DNA from: JADKAV01 sp037045455
Lineage (GTDB): Bacteria > Actinomycetota > Actinomycetes > S36-B12 > UBA10799
Reading direction: 5' to 3'
Assembly: GCA_037045455.1 (NCBI GenBank)
Contig: JBAOIN010000003.1
Span: 248,001-312,000, forward strand
Length of the DNA: 64,000 bases
The notes below the pieces were generated by a model. That model worked only from the letters and a program-made list of their open reading frames with translations. It searched no databases and was not told the DNA's origin. Position numbers and translations under genes: made by a program. How positions within the stretch are numbered: the first letter of the stretch is position 1; each line of letters opens with the position of its first letter. Positions 34,210 through 42,463 of the stretch are shown piece after piece.

Positions 34210-35643
34210 TCAGATGTCGTAGTACAGCTCGAATTCGTGCGGGTGCGGGCGAAGGCGGATCGGGTCCACCTCGTTGGTCCGCTTGTAGTCGACCCACGTC
34301 TCGATGAGGTCATCGGTGAAGACGTTGCCCTCGGTGAGGAAGTCGTGGTCGGCCTCCAGCGCGTCCAGCACGGCCGGCAGCGTGCCCGGCACCTGCGGAA
34401 TGTTGGCGGCCTCGTCCGGCGGCAGCTCGTACAGGTCCTTGTCGACGGGGTCGACCGGCTCGATCTTGTTCTTGATGCCGTCGATGCCGGCCATCAGCAT
34501 CGCCGAGAAGGCCAAGTACGGGTTGCTCGAGGGGTCCGGCACGCGGAACTCGATGCGCTTGGCCTTCGGGTTGTTGCCCGTGATCGGGATGCGGATGCAC
34601 GCCGAACGGTTGCGCTGCGAGTACACCAGGTTGACCGGCGCCTCGTAGCCCGGCACGAGGCGGTGGTAGGAGTTCACGGTCGGGTTGGTGAAGGCCAGCA
34701 CAGCCGGGGCGTGGGCGAGCAGGCCGCCGATGTACCAGCGGGCGATGTCGGACAGACCCGCGTAACCCAGCTCGTCGTAGAACAGCGGCTGGCCGTCCTT
34801 CCACAGCGACTGATGACAGTGCATGCCAGAGCCGTTGTCACCGAAGATCGGCTTCGGCATGAACGTCACGGACTTGCCTGCCTGCCAGCCGACGTTCTTG
34901 ATGACGTACTTGAACTTCATGACGTCATCAGCGGCCTTGGCCAGCGTGTCGAAGCGGTAGTTGATCTCGGCCTGGCCAGCGGTACCGACCTCGTGGTGGG
35001 CGCGCTCGACCTCGAGGCCGACCTCGCCGAGGGTCTTGGTCATCTGGTCGCGCAGGTCCGCGAAGTGGTCGACCGGCGGCACCGGGAAGTACCCGCCCTT
35101 GTAGGGAGTCTTGTACCCACGGTTCGGGCCGCCGTCGATCTCGTTCTCGCGCCCGGAGTTCCACTTGCCCTCGACGGAATCGATGAAGTAGTAGCCGGCG
35201 TTCTGCTTGGTCTCGAAGCGCACGGAGTCGAAGACGTAGAACTCGGCCTCGGGGGCGAAGAAGGCGGTGTCGGCGATGCCGGTCGACTTCAGGTACGCCT
35301 CGGCCTTGGCGGCGATGTTGCGCGGGTCGCGGCTGTAGAGCTCGTCGGTGAACGGGTCCCGGATCGACATGTTGATGATCAGCGTCTTCTCGGCCCGGAA
35401 CGGGTCCAGGTAGGCGCTCCCCAGGTCCGGTGTGAGCTTCATGTCGGACTCGTGGATGGCCTGGAAACCGCGGATCGACGACCCGTCGAACATCTGCCCG
35501 TTGGCGAAGAAGTCCTCATCGACGCTCTGGGCGGGAACGTTGAAGTGCTGCATCACACCAGGCAGGTCGCAGAACCGGACGTCGATGAACTTGACGTCCT
35601 CCTCCTGGATGTAGCGCATTACTTCGTCGGGATTGCTGAACAT
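34210..35643 (-). CDS. glnA: Glutamine synthetase type I
   Basis: Main ammonia-assimilating enzyme: glutamate + NH3 + ATP to glutamine. 477 residues, GSI-beta length. Motifs: MFDGSSIRGF (latch/active site), FFAPEAEFYVFD, HHEVGTAGQAEINYRF, GNGSGMHCHQSL in the form GDNGSGMHCHQSLW, NLVYSQRNRSACIRIP, RIEFRVPDPSSNPYLAF and the adenylylation-loop tyrosine in KDLYELPPDEA, the target of glnE. A GAGGGA Shine-Dalgarno sequence precedes the ATG. Upstream lie a TAAGGT -10 (35691-35696) and a four-site GlnR-type box, so it is probably nitrogen-regulated. Confidence 0.96.
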   Translation of the reverse strand: MFSNPDEVMRYIQEEDVKFIDVRFCDLPGVMQHFNVPAQSVDEDFFANGQMFDGSSIRGFQAIHESDMKLTPDLGSAYLDPFRAEKTLIINMSIRDPFTDELYSRDPRNIAAKAEAYLKSTGIADTAFFAPEAEFYVFDSVRFETKQNAGYYFIDSVEGKWNSGRENEIDGGPNRGYKTPYKGGYFPVPPVDHFADLRDQMTKTLGEVGLEVERAHHEVGTAGQAEINYRFDTLAKAADDVMKFKYVIKNVGWQAGKSVTFMPKPIFGDNGSGMHCHQSLWKDGQPLFYDELGYAGLSDIARWYIGGLLAHAPAVLAFTNPTVNSYHRLVPGYEAPVNLVYSQRNRSACIRIPITGNNPKAKRIEFRVPDPSSNPYLAFSAMLMAGIDGIKNKIEPVDPVDKDLYELPPDEAANIPQVPGTLPAVLDALEADHDFLTEGNVFTDDLIETWVDYKRTNEVDPIRLRPHPHEFELYYDI

Positions 35644-35690
35644 CTGACTCCCTCGGTCTTCAATCACGCGCTGTCTGCGCGTCTGGTTCG

Positions 35691-35696
35691 ACCTTA
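35691..35696 (-). promoter_or_regulatory. glnA -10 (TAAGGT)
   Basis: TAAGGT about 48 nt upstream of the glnA ATG, with the GlnR-like box ending 10 nt upstream of it. Confidence 0.45.
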
Positions 35697-35706
35697 GGAG
35701 TTGCGG

Positions 35707-35744
35707 GTTTCCCGTCCGTCACCCGGTTGTTTCGGGGATGTAAA
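35707..35744 (-). promoter_or_regulatory. GlnR-type operator upstream of glnA
   Basis: Read on the minus strand: TTTAC, 6 nt, GAAAC, 6 nt, GTGAC, 6 nt, GAAAC. This matches the a1-b1-a2-b2 GlnR box (GTnAC-n6-GAAAC repeated at n6) known from actinobacterial nitrogen genes, with one mismatch in the first half-site. It sits in the -35 region, an activator position. No glnR gene is in the window. Confidence 0.75.
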
Positions 35745-35787
35745 CGTGCGCCTGGAGGGGCACGTCACTGGTGCGTGTGTTGCCCGG

Positions 35788-35890
35788 CCCGTTCAAAACC
35801 TGGCGAAATTGGGGCCTTCCGCCGGCGACACGCCGGTGGTCCGGACTTTCCGGCGGCGTGTCGCGAGAATCCGGCCACCTTTCGAACGGG
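35788..35890. repeat. Long imperfect inverted repeat after the aminotransferase
   Basis: Inner arms GCGACACGCCG (35825) and CGGCGTGTCGC (35854) pair exactly. Outer arms at 35788-35803 and 35875-35890 (CCCGTTC...GAACGGG) pair partly. It lies between glnA's promoter region and the end of the class III aminotransferase gene. Confidence 0.65.
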
Positions 35891-37240
35891 TCAGCCGGTG
35901 TAGAACCGGTCCACCTCGCCCAGCGCCTCGTCCAGAATCGCCAGCCCGGCCCGCGCGTCCTCCTCGGAGGTGTTGCACGGCGGCACCACGTGCAGCCGGT
36001 TATAGTTGGTGAACGGCAGCAGACCGCGCGAGACACAGGCCTTCGTCAGCACACCCATCGCCTCCGAGGTCCCGCCGTACGGCGCCAGCGGCTCCCGCGT
36101 GGCCCGGTCAGTGACCAAGTCCAGCGCCCAGAACACGCCCAAACCACGCACCTCGCCGATCACCGGGTGCTTGTCGGCCAGGTCCTGCAGGCCTGGCCCG
36201 AGCACCGTCTCGCCCAAGTTTCTTCGCGTGTTCGACGATGCTTTCCTCGCGCATGACCCCGATCGTCGCCAGGGCGGAGGCGCAGGCCAGCGGGTGCCCG
36301 CTGTAGGTCAGGCCGCCGGGGAAGACCCTGTCGTCGAAGGTGGCGGCGATCTCATCGCTGATCATGACCCCGCCCAGCGGTACGTAGCCGGAGTTGGAGC
36401 CCTTCGCGAACATGATCAGGTCAGGGTTCACGTCCCAGTTGTCGATCGCCAGCCACTCGCCGGTGCGCCCGAAGCCGGCCATGACCTCGTCGGCGATGTA
36501 GACGATGCCGTACTTGTCGCACAAGCGCCCGCACGCCGGCGAGGTAGCCCGGCGGCGGCACCAGCACTCCTGCGGTCCCGACCACGGTCTCGATCAGCAC
36601 AGCCGCGACCGTGTTCGCGCCCTTCGAACTGGATGACCTGCTCGAGGTGGGCCAGAGCGCGCTCGCACTCCTGCTGCTCGTCGGCCGCCCAGAAGGAACT
36701 GCGATACAGATACGGACCGAAGAAGTGCACGTGGCCATGGGCGAACTCGTTGGGCCAGCGCCGGGGGTCGCCAGTCGCGTTGATCGCGGCCCCCGTATTG
36801 CCGTGGTAACTGCGGTAGAAGGACAGCACCTTGGACTTGCCGGTGTGCAGGCGGGCCATGCGGATGGCGTTTTCAGCCGCGTCGGCGCCGCCGTTGGTGA
36901 AGAAGACCTTCGAGTGCCCGGGCGGAGCCACTTCACTGATGACCTTGGCGGTCTGCCCGCGCACAAGGGACGCGTGCTGCGGGGCGAGTGTGGCCTGCAC
37001 CGCGGCCTGCTCCTGGATGGCCGCGACGACCTTCGGGTGCTGGTGACCGATGTTCGTGTTGACCAGCTGGCTGGAGAAGTCGAGGTACTCCTTGCCTTCG
37101 AAGTCCCAGAGCCGGGAACCCGCGCCGCTCTTGAACACAAGAGGATTCAAGGAGCCTTGGGCACTCCAGGAATGGAACACGTGAGCCCGGTCGAGGGCGA
37201 AGGCCTCGGCGTTGCTGGCGACGGAATCAGAATCGGTCAT
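35891..37240 (-). CDS. Class III PLP aminotransferase (frameshifted three times)
   Basis: About 449 residues after removing three single-base insertions (near 36620, 36530 and 36218). Omega-amino-acid/polyamine transaminase family. Visible features: the N-terminal DRAHVFHSWSAQGSLNP, PLP phosphate-site FFTNGGADAAENAIRMAR, YRSYHGNTGA, the PLP ring Asp in IADEVMAGFGRTG and the Schiff-base Lys in LIMFAKGSNSGYVPLGG. It likely removes the amino group of GABA, putrescine or a related omega-amine to pyruvate or 2-oxoglutarate. The context (two DAO oxidases, potABCD, aldehyde dehydrogenase nearby) supports a role in amine catabolism. Confidence 0.85.
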
Positions 37241-37247
37241 GCCGTCC

Positions 37248-37253
37248 AGGGTA
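37248..37253 (-). promoter_or_regulatory. Leaderless -10 (TACCCT) for the aminotransferase
   Basis: TACCCT on the minus strand ends 7 nt before the ATG at 37240. Confidence 0.45.
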
Positions 37254-37297
37254 CGGTTTGGGCTGCCGCTTGCCCACTATGAGTTCGGAAACTGAAG

Positions 37298-37303
37298 TAA
37301 AGT
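37298..37303 (+). promoter_or_regulatory. Leaderless -10 (TAAAGT) for the DAO oxidase
   Basis: TAAAGT, 6 nt, ATG at 37310. It makes a divergent promoter pair with the aminotransferase within 70 bp. Confidence 0.5.
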
Positions 37304-37309
37304 CACCTC

Positions 37310-38539
37310 ATGCCCGCTCGCCTGTCAGCCTCCTACCGCGAGGCCGTGCTGTGGCAGGAGCAGGTGGCGCGTGATCCTCTGCCCGTGCGAGATGTGCCCG
37401 GAAGCGCGGACGTGGTCGTGGTCGGTGGCGGCTATTGCGGGTTGAGCGCGGCCCGGTCGGCAGCCGAGGCCGGAGCCAGCGTTGTGCTCCTCGAGAAGGA
37501 GGAACTCGGAACCGGAGCGTCCACCCGCAACGGCGGCATGGTGATCCCCGAGCTCAAGGCCAGCCCCGCGAAACTGGCCAAGAAGTACGGGCCGCAGCTC
37601 TACGCCGAAGTCGACGAAGCGTTCGACTACCTCGAGGCCCTCGCGCCGGAACTCGACTGTGACTACGCGCGGACCGGCCAGCTCTACCTCGCGCACACAC
37701 CGCGCCACACCGCCCACATGCGGGAACTGGCGGCCGAATTGCCGGACGTCACGTTCCTGACCGGCGAGCAGGTGCGGGAGCGGACGGGCAGTTCTGCGTT
37801 CGACTCGGGCGCGTTCTTCGAGCGGGTTGGGGGGCTGCACCCGGCCAAGTACCACGCGGGGCTGGTGCGTCTGGCTCGAGAGGCCGGTGCGCAACTGCAT
37901 GACCGAACCGCTGCAGTGAGTGTTGGCCCGGTGGTCCGCACCACCCGCGGCGACATCCGCGCCGACCACGTGATCCTGGCGACCAATGCCTACGCCGACG
38001 AGGCCATGCCCGACCTGGCCCGCAAGGTTGTGCCGATCAACTCCTACATCATCGCCACCGAACCGTTGTCACAGGACCTTCAGGACCTGATCGGCCCCCA
38101 GATGATGGTTGACACCAAGAACCTGTTGTTCTACTGGCGGCTCACTCCGGACGGCCGGATGGCGTTTGGTGGCCGCCGCTCCTTAGACGCAGCGGAGGTT
38201 TCCGCCGCCCGCGATTACCTGTATGACGCCATGATCCGCATCCATCCCCAACTCGAGGGCGTGGCCGTCGACTACGCCTGGACCGGGTACGTGGCCATGA
38301 CTCTGGACCGCCTGCCGCACGTCGGCACCAGCAACGGCGCCTGGTACGCCACGGGCTGCAATGGCACCGGCGTCAGTTTCAACAGCTGGCTCGGACGCCG
38401 TCTCGGCCAGGTCGTCACCGGTCAGGTGCCGCCACCGGCCTTCGCGCAGTTGAAGCATCGAGCCATACCCGCAAAGCCGCTGTCATCGAGTTACCTGCCC
38501 CTGGTCGGCAAGTACTTCGCGTGGCAGGACCACAGATAG
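37310..38539 (+). CDS. DAO-family FAD oxidoreductase (gamma-glutamylputrescine oxidase-like)
   Basis: A 409-residue flavin amine oxidase. FAD motif: VVVVGGGYCGLSAARSAAEAG and LEKEELGTGASTRNGGM. The C-terminal half has IIATEPLS, FYWRLTPDGRMAFGGR and the second FAD-contact motif ATGCNGTGVSFNSWLG. This layout fits the PuuB/OrdL group that oxidises gamma-glutamylputrescine or other secondary or primary amines. The next gene, an aminotransferase, starts 7 nt downstream, so the two form an operon. Exact substrate is inferred from context only. Confidence 0.85.
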   Translation: MPARLSASYREAVLWQEQVARDPLPVRDVPGSADVVVVGGGYCGLSAARSAAEAGASVVLLEKEELGTGASTRNGGMVIPELKASPAKLAKKYGPQLYAEVDEAFDYLEALAPELDCDYARTGQLYLAHTPRHTAHMRELAAELPDVTFLTGEQVRERTGSSAFDSGAFFERVGGLHPAKYHAGLVRLAREAGAQLHDRTAAVSVGPVVRTTRGDIRADHVILATNAYADEAMPDLARKVVPINSYIIATEPLSQDLQDLIGPQMMVDTKNLLFYWRLTPDGRMAFGGRRSLDAAEVSAARDYLYDAMIRIHPQLEGVAVDYAWTGYVAMTLDRLPHVGTSNGAWYATGCNGTGVSFNSWLGRRLGQVVTGQVPPPAFAQLKHRAIPAKPLSSSYLPLVGKYFAWQDHR

Positions 38540-38546
38540 GAGCACC

Positions 38547-39897
38547 ATGATCGACCGTTCCGCGCTGGCCGCGCGCCTACAGGCCGAGCAGGCCACCCAC
38601 GCCGAGCGCACCCCGAAGTCCAAGGCGCTGTTCGACGCTGCCGACCATCTCTTCGGCCGGGTTCCCATGACGTGGATGAACAAGTGGTCCGGGGGCTATC
38701 CGCTGTACCTCGACAGGGCACACGGGAACCGGATCACCGACGTGGACGGCCACGAGTACGTGGACTTCGCACTGGGCGACACGGGTTCCATGGCCGGGCA
38801 TTCGCCGCAGGCGACGGTGAACGCGGTCCAGCGCAGGATCGGTGACCTCGGCGGAATCACCACGATGATGCCCAGCGAGGACGCGGAGTGGGTGGCCGCG
38901 GACCTGACCCGCCGGTTCGGCCTGCCGCTGTGGTCGTTCAGCCTCACAGCGACGGACGCCAACCGCTGGGCGCTGCGGCGTTGCGCGCATGGTGACCGGC
39001 CGGCCCAAGGTGATGGCGTTCTCGTATTGCTACCACGGTTCGGTCGACGAGACGTTCGTCATCAGCGGACCGGATGGAAGCACTGCACCCCGCGGCGGAA
39101 ACGTGGGCCCGGCCTACCCGGTTTCCGAGACCACGCGGGTGGCCGAGTTCAACGACCTCGCGAGCGTCGAAGCGGGTCTGGCACATGGCGACGTGGCAGT
39201 GCTCATCATGGAGCCCGCGCTGACCAACATCGGCATCGTGCTGCCCGAGCCCGGGTTCCTGGACGCGGTCGCGGAATTGTGCCGCAAGTACGGCACGCTG
39301 CTGCTGATCGACGAGACGCACACGATCTCCGCTGGGCCTGGAGGTTGCACCGCGGCCTGGGGCTTGCAGCCGGACATCTTCGTCATCGGCAAGAGCATCG
39401 GCGGTGGTATCCCGAGCGGTGCCTATGGGATCACCGAGGCTGTGGCCGACGCTGTGCGCAACCATCCGGAGGCAGACCTGGTTGACGTCGGGGGAGTGGG
39501 CGGTACGTTGGCCGGCAACGTCCTGTCCACATCGGCAATGCGGGCGACGTTGGGCGAGGTGCTCACCGAGGCGAACTTCAGGCACATGATCGACCTGGCG
39601 ACCCGGTTCCGGGAGGGGGTCGAAGGCGTGTTGTCGCAGTACGACGTGCCCTGGTCGATAGCGCAATTGGGCGCCCGCGCGGAGTACCGGTTCGCCTCGC
39701 CAGCGCCACGCACGGGGACCGAGTCGGCGGCCGCGCACGACGACGAGATCGAGGAGTACCTGCACCTCTACCTGTCCAACCGCGGCGTCCTGATTACGCC
39801 GTTCCACAACATGGCGCTGATGTGTCCCGAGACTTCTGCCGCCGACGTCGACCTGCACACCGAGCTGTTCGGGCAGGCGGTCGGGCAGATCGTTTGA
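38547..39897 (+). CDS. GSA-type class III aminotransferase (frameshifted)
   Basis: About 449 residues after removing one base near 38979 (WALRxARMVTGRPKVMAF). A PLP enzyme related to glutamate-1-semialdehyde aminomutases and other class III transaminases: EYVDFALGDTGSMAGHSPQ, SYCYHGSVDETF, LIDETHTISAGPGG (PLP-binding Asp) and the Schiff-base Lys in FVIGKSIGGGIPSGAYG. Unlike true GSA aminomutase it is coupled to a DAO oxidase, so an amine-catabolic transaminase is more likely than haem synthesis. An AGGAGC Shine-Dalgarno sequence precedes the ATG. Confidence 0.82.
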
Positions 39898-39900
39898 CCC

Positions 39901-40018
39901 AGAAGTGTGGAAACGGGCCAGATGCGGCCCCGATCCATCGGTCTGTCAGGGCCGCTCACACAAACGCAGGGATAGGGGTCACATCTGGCCCCGATGCACA
40001 CGTTTGCATCAGCCTTCG
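39901..40018. repeat. Word-repeat element, CCAGAAGTG family
   Basis: Forward AGAAGTGTGG (39901) and GGGCCAGATG (39915); inverted CATCTGGCCC (39982, exact 10 bp) and a dyad GATGCACACGTTTGCATC near 40001. It shares AAACGGGCCAGA with the element at 8.3 kb. Gap of about 110 bp between convergent genes. Confidence 0.65.
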
Positions 40019-40110
40019 AGCCGGCTGACCGACAACTGCGGAGGCTTGGCCAGAGTCTGGTAGGCGACGTAGCACGGGCCTTGAGCAGCCTTCAGAGTCT
40101 GCTTCTCCAT
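40009..40110 (-). CDS. Candidate 33-residue peptide behind the ABC operon
   Basis: MEKQTLKAAQGPCYVAYQTL followed by AKPPQLSVSRLEG and a stop. The ATG is preceded by GGAGG at ideal spacing (5 nt). It lies 56 nt after the ABC permease stop on the same strand, so it may be the last gene of the padR-DUF1048-ABC operon. One Cys, no hydrophobic core. It could be a peptide substrate or an unrelated small protein; too short to assign by itself. Confidence 0.4.
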   Translation of the reverse strand: MEKQTLKAAQGPCYVAYQTLAKPPQLSVSRLEG

Positions 40111-40166
40111 CGGAACCTCCGCAGCGCGCGCCATTTGGCGGTCGCGGTCTGGTCCGGGGCCCGAGC

Positions 40167-40922
40167 CTAGGCCAGCCGGCGGTGATAGGTCGCCATCGCC
40201 AATCCGTAGGCCACCAACAACAACCCCACGCACCACGCGAGCGCCAGCCATAGATCTCCGCCCGTTTGTCCGGCCAGCAAGTCGCGCACGGTGTTGACGA
40301 TCGAGGTCACGGGCTGGTTCTCGGCGAAAGCGCGGACGGGACCCGGCATGGAGGCGGTGAGCACGAACGCGGAGCTGATGAACGGCAGGAAGATGATCGG
40401 GTAGGCGAAGGCGCCCGCCCCGTCGACGGACTTCGCGGACAGGCCAGCCACCACAGCCAGCCACGTAAGAGCGAGCGTGAACAGCGTCAGAATCCCGACG
40501 ACCGTCAACCAGGCCAGCACGCCCGCGCTTGAGCGGAAGCCCATCAGAAATGCCACGAACACCACGATCGCCACGGAGATCAGATTCGCGATGAGCGACG
40601 TCAGGACATGCGCCCACAGCACGGAGGACCGCGCGATCGGCATCGATTGGAAGCGTTCGAACAAGCCGCTCTTGACGTCCATGAACAGCCGGTAGGAGGT
40701 GTAGGAGATCCCGGAAGCGATGGTGATGAGCAGGATCCCGGGCAGCAGATAGTTCACGTACTTCTCGCTACCGACATCGATGGACCCACCGAAGACGTAG
40801 ACGAACAGCAGCAACATCGCGATCGGTGTGATCGCCGTCGTGATGATCGTGTCCAGGCTGCGCGCGATGTGGCGCAAGGAGCGTCCCAGCAGAACTGTGG
40901 TATCGCTGACGTAGTACTTCAT
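40167..40922 (-). CDS. ABC-2 type exporter permease
   Basis: A 251-residue DrrB/ABC-2 permease with six predicted transmembrane helices (for example AITPIAMLLLFVYVFGG, LLPGILLITIASGISYTSY, LISVAIVVFVAFLMGF, LFTLALTWLAVVAGL, LWLALAWCVGLLLVAYGLA). The start MKYYVSDTTVLL overlaps the ATPase gene's stop by ATGA. With the ATPase it forms a half-size exporter, probably for a drug or lipid-like molecule. A longer in-frame reading upstream is inside the ATPase gene. Confidence 0.88.
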   Translation of the reverse strand: MKYYVSDTTVLLGRSLRHIARSLDTIITTAITPIAMLLLFVYVFGGSIDVGSEKYVNYLLPGILLITIASGISYTSYRLFMDVKSGLFERFQSMPIARSSVLWAHVLTSLIANLISVAIVVFVAFLMGFRSSAGVLAWLTVVGILTLFTLALTWLAVVAGLSAKSVDGAGAFAYPIIFLPFISSAFVLTASMPGPVRAFAENQPVTSIVNTVRDLLAGQTGGDLWLALAWCVGLLLVAYGLAMATYHRRLA

Positions 40923-41662
40923 GAGTGATCTCCGATGATGGCCAGGAAGACCTCTTCCAGGCTGGGTTGATTCTCGACGTACTCGATGGTTGCCGGCGGC
41001 AATAACGCCTTGAGTTCGGCAAGCGTGCCGTCGGCGATGATCCGGCCGTCGTGCAGGATGCCGATCCGATCGGCGAGGTGTTCGGCCTCGTCGAGGTACT
41101 GCGTGGTGAGCAGGACAGTCGTGCCCTGGTCGGCAAGTCCGCGGATGCAGTCCCACACCTCCAACCGCGACTGTGGGTCCAGGCCCGTGGTGGGTTCATC
41201 CAGAAACAGGACCGGCGGGTCACCGATGAGACTCATGGCGATGTCCAAACGCCGCTGCATCCCCCCGGAGTAGGTGGCGACTCGCCGATCTGCGGCGTCG
41301 CTGAGCCCGAAGCGGGCCAGTAGCTCTTCGGCGATGCGGCCGGCCGCGGGCTGGTGCCGCAAGCGCGCCATCAGCACCAGGTTCTCGCGACCGCTGAGAA
41401 TCTCATCGACGGCCGTGAACTGCCCGGTGAGGCTGATCGACTCCCGTACTCGTTTGGCATCGGTGACCACGTCGAAGCTGGCCACCCTCACCGTGCCGTC
41501 ATCGGCCTTGAGCAGCGTGGTGAGGATGCGGACCAGCGTCGTCTTGCCGGCCCCGTTCGACCCCAGCAAGGCGTAGATGCTGCCGCGTGGAATGTCTAGG
41601 TCCACGCCCTGCAGCACCTCCACGTCCTTGAAGGACTTGTGGACGTCCTGCACCCGGATCAT
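40919..41662 (-). CDS. ABC exporter ATPase (DrrA-like)
   Basis: A 247-residue nucleotide-binding subunit. Walker A GSNGAGKTTLVRIL, Q-loop SLTGQFTAVDEIL, ABC signature YSGGMQRRLDIAMSL, Walker B VLFLDEPTTGLDPQ, switch His region LLTTQYLDEAEHLADRI. The LTGQ and YSGGM forms are typical of DrrA-type daunorubicin exporters. It overlaps DUF1048 upstream and the permease downstream by ATGA, so all are translated together under PadR control. Confidence 0.92.
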   Translation of the reverse strand: MIRVQDVHKSFKDVEVLQGVDLDIPRGSIYALLGSNGAGKTTLVRILTTLLKADDGTVRVASFDVVTDAKRVRESISLTGQFTAVDEILSGRENLVLMARLRHQPAAGRIAEELLARFGLSDAADRRVATYSGGMQRRLDIAMSLIGDPPVLFLDEPTTGLDPQSRLEVWDCIRGLADQGTTVLLTTQYLDEAEHLADRIGILHDGRIIADGTLAELKALLPPATIEYVENQPSLEEVFLAIIGDHS

Positions 41663-42006
41663 CGGTCACCCGCTGCCTCGTCGATGGCCTGGATCAGCTT
41701 CTGCTGCTCGCGCTCGATGTAGCCGCCCTTGCGGTAGTTGCGGATCAGGTCGTCGACGAACTCCACCGGGTCGTCGCCGACGATCTCACGAATGGGAGTG
41801 CCGTCGGCCGCTGCGCGCTCGAAGAGATCGGCGACGTCCTCGAAGAGTGAGTTGGCGCTGTCGGCATCCAGCGCTCCGAAGTACATGAGGTAGCGCTGGA
41901 TACCCTCGACCGCGGTCCGATAATTCGGGGGTAAGGCCTTGACCCGAGCCTTGTAGGCGCGCCACCGGCGCTTGTCGCCGATCAACTTGGTCATCGGATT
42001 AGACAT
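41659..42006 (-). CDS. DUF1048-family protein
   Basis: A 115-residue helical protein (MTKLIGDKRRWRAYKARVKA, then LPPNYRTAVEGIQRYLMYFG and DDPVEFVDDLIRNY). This fits DUF1048, small proteins regularly found between padR and an ABC exporter in Gram-positive bacteria. It overlaps padR at its start (8 bp) and the ATPase at its stop. Start chosen at MSNPMTKLIG because AAGGAGG precedes it. Function not known. Confidence 0.85.
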   Translation of the reverse strand: MSNPMTKLIGDKRRWRAYKARVKALPPNYRTAVEGIQRYLMYFGALDADSANSLFEDVADLFERAAADGTPIREIVGDDPVEFVDDLIRNYRKGGYIEREQQKLIQAIDEAAGDR

Positions 42007-42334
42007 TGCTGCCTCCTTCGCGGAGCTGTTCCAGTCGTTCTGCCAGGAAGCTCCACGTCCTCCAGAACTCGTTGAGGTAGTCATGTCCGGCAGCGTTGAG
42101 GGTGTAGACCTTTCGGGGCGGGCCCTTCTCGGACGGCACCTTCTCGACGTCGACCAATCCGCGCTGCTCGATGCGGATCAGCAGGGCGTACACCGTGCCC
42201 TCGGCGATGTCGGCGAAGCCCTGGTCGCGCAGCCACGCCGTGATCTCGTACCCGTAGGCCGAGCGACCCGACAGGAACGCGAGGACCAGACCCTCGAGGG
42301 TGCCCTTGAGCATCTCGGTCAGTTGCTTGCCCAC
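41999..42334 (-). CDS. PadR-family transcriptional regulator
   Basis: A 111-residue winged-helix repressor: LKGTLEGLVLAFLSGRSAYG, then GTVYALLIRIEQRGLVDVEK and the wing GPPRKVYTLNAAGHDYLNEF. PadR proteins repress adjacent transport genes and are released by a ligand, often the exported compound. GTG start with AGGAGG upstream. First gene of a four- or five-gene operon. Confidence 0.92.
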   Translation of the reverse strand: MGKQLTEMLKGTLEGLVLAFLSGRSAYGYEITAWLRDQGFADIAEGTVYALLIRIEQRGLVDVEKVPSEKGPPRKVYTLNAAGHDYLNEFWRTWSFLAERLEQLREGGSNV

Positions 42335-42339
42335 CCGAT

Positions 42340-42400
42340 CCTCCTGCTACTCAGTAAGACTGACTACCAGTACATAGTGACACTGAATAGTGGTCAGGTC
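42340..42400 (-). promoter_or_regulatory. padR promoter/operator region with short dyads
   Basis: Short dyads CAGTAAGACTG and AGTGACACT and repeated CTAC(T)CAGT words lie between the padR start and a TATGTA hexamer. They are plausible PadR sites; no single long palindrome is decisive. Confidence 0.3.
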
Positions 42401-42463
42401 AAACCTGCCCTAAGGGCATGTCAGAAGTGGCCGGAACTACGCATAACGCACGCCGCAATAACG

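Noticed and set aside
34237..35697. Long plus-strand open frame of about 486 codons opposite glnA
   Set aside because: Antisense shadow of glnA: Val/Asp/Arg-rich, no motif, no promoter or Shine-Dalgarno sequence.
38547..39897. True glutamate-1-semialdehyde aminomutase (hemL)
   Set aside because: Motifs are only generally class III, and the gene follows a DAO oxidase with 7 nt spacing rather than haem genes.
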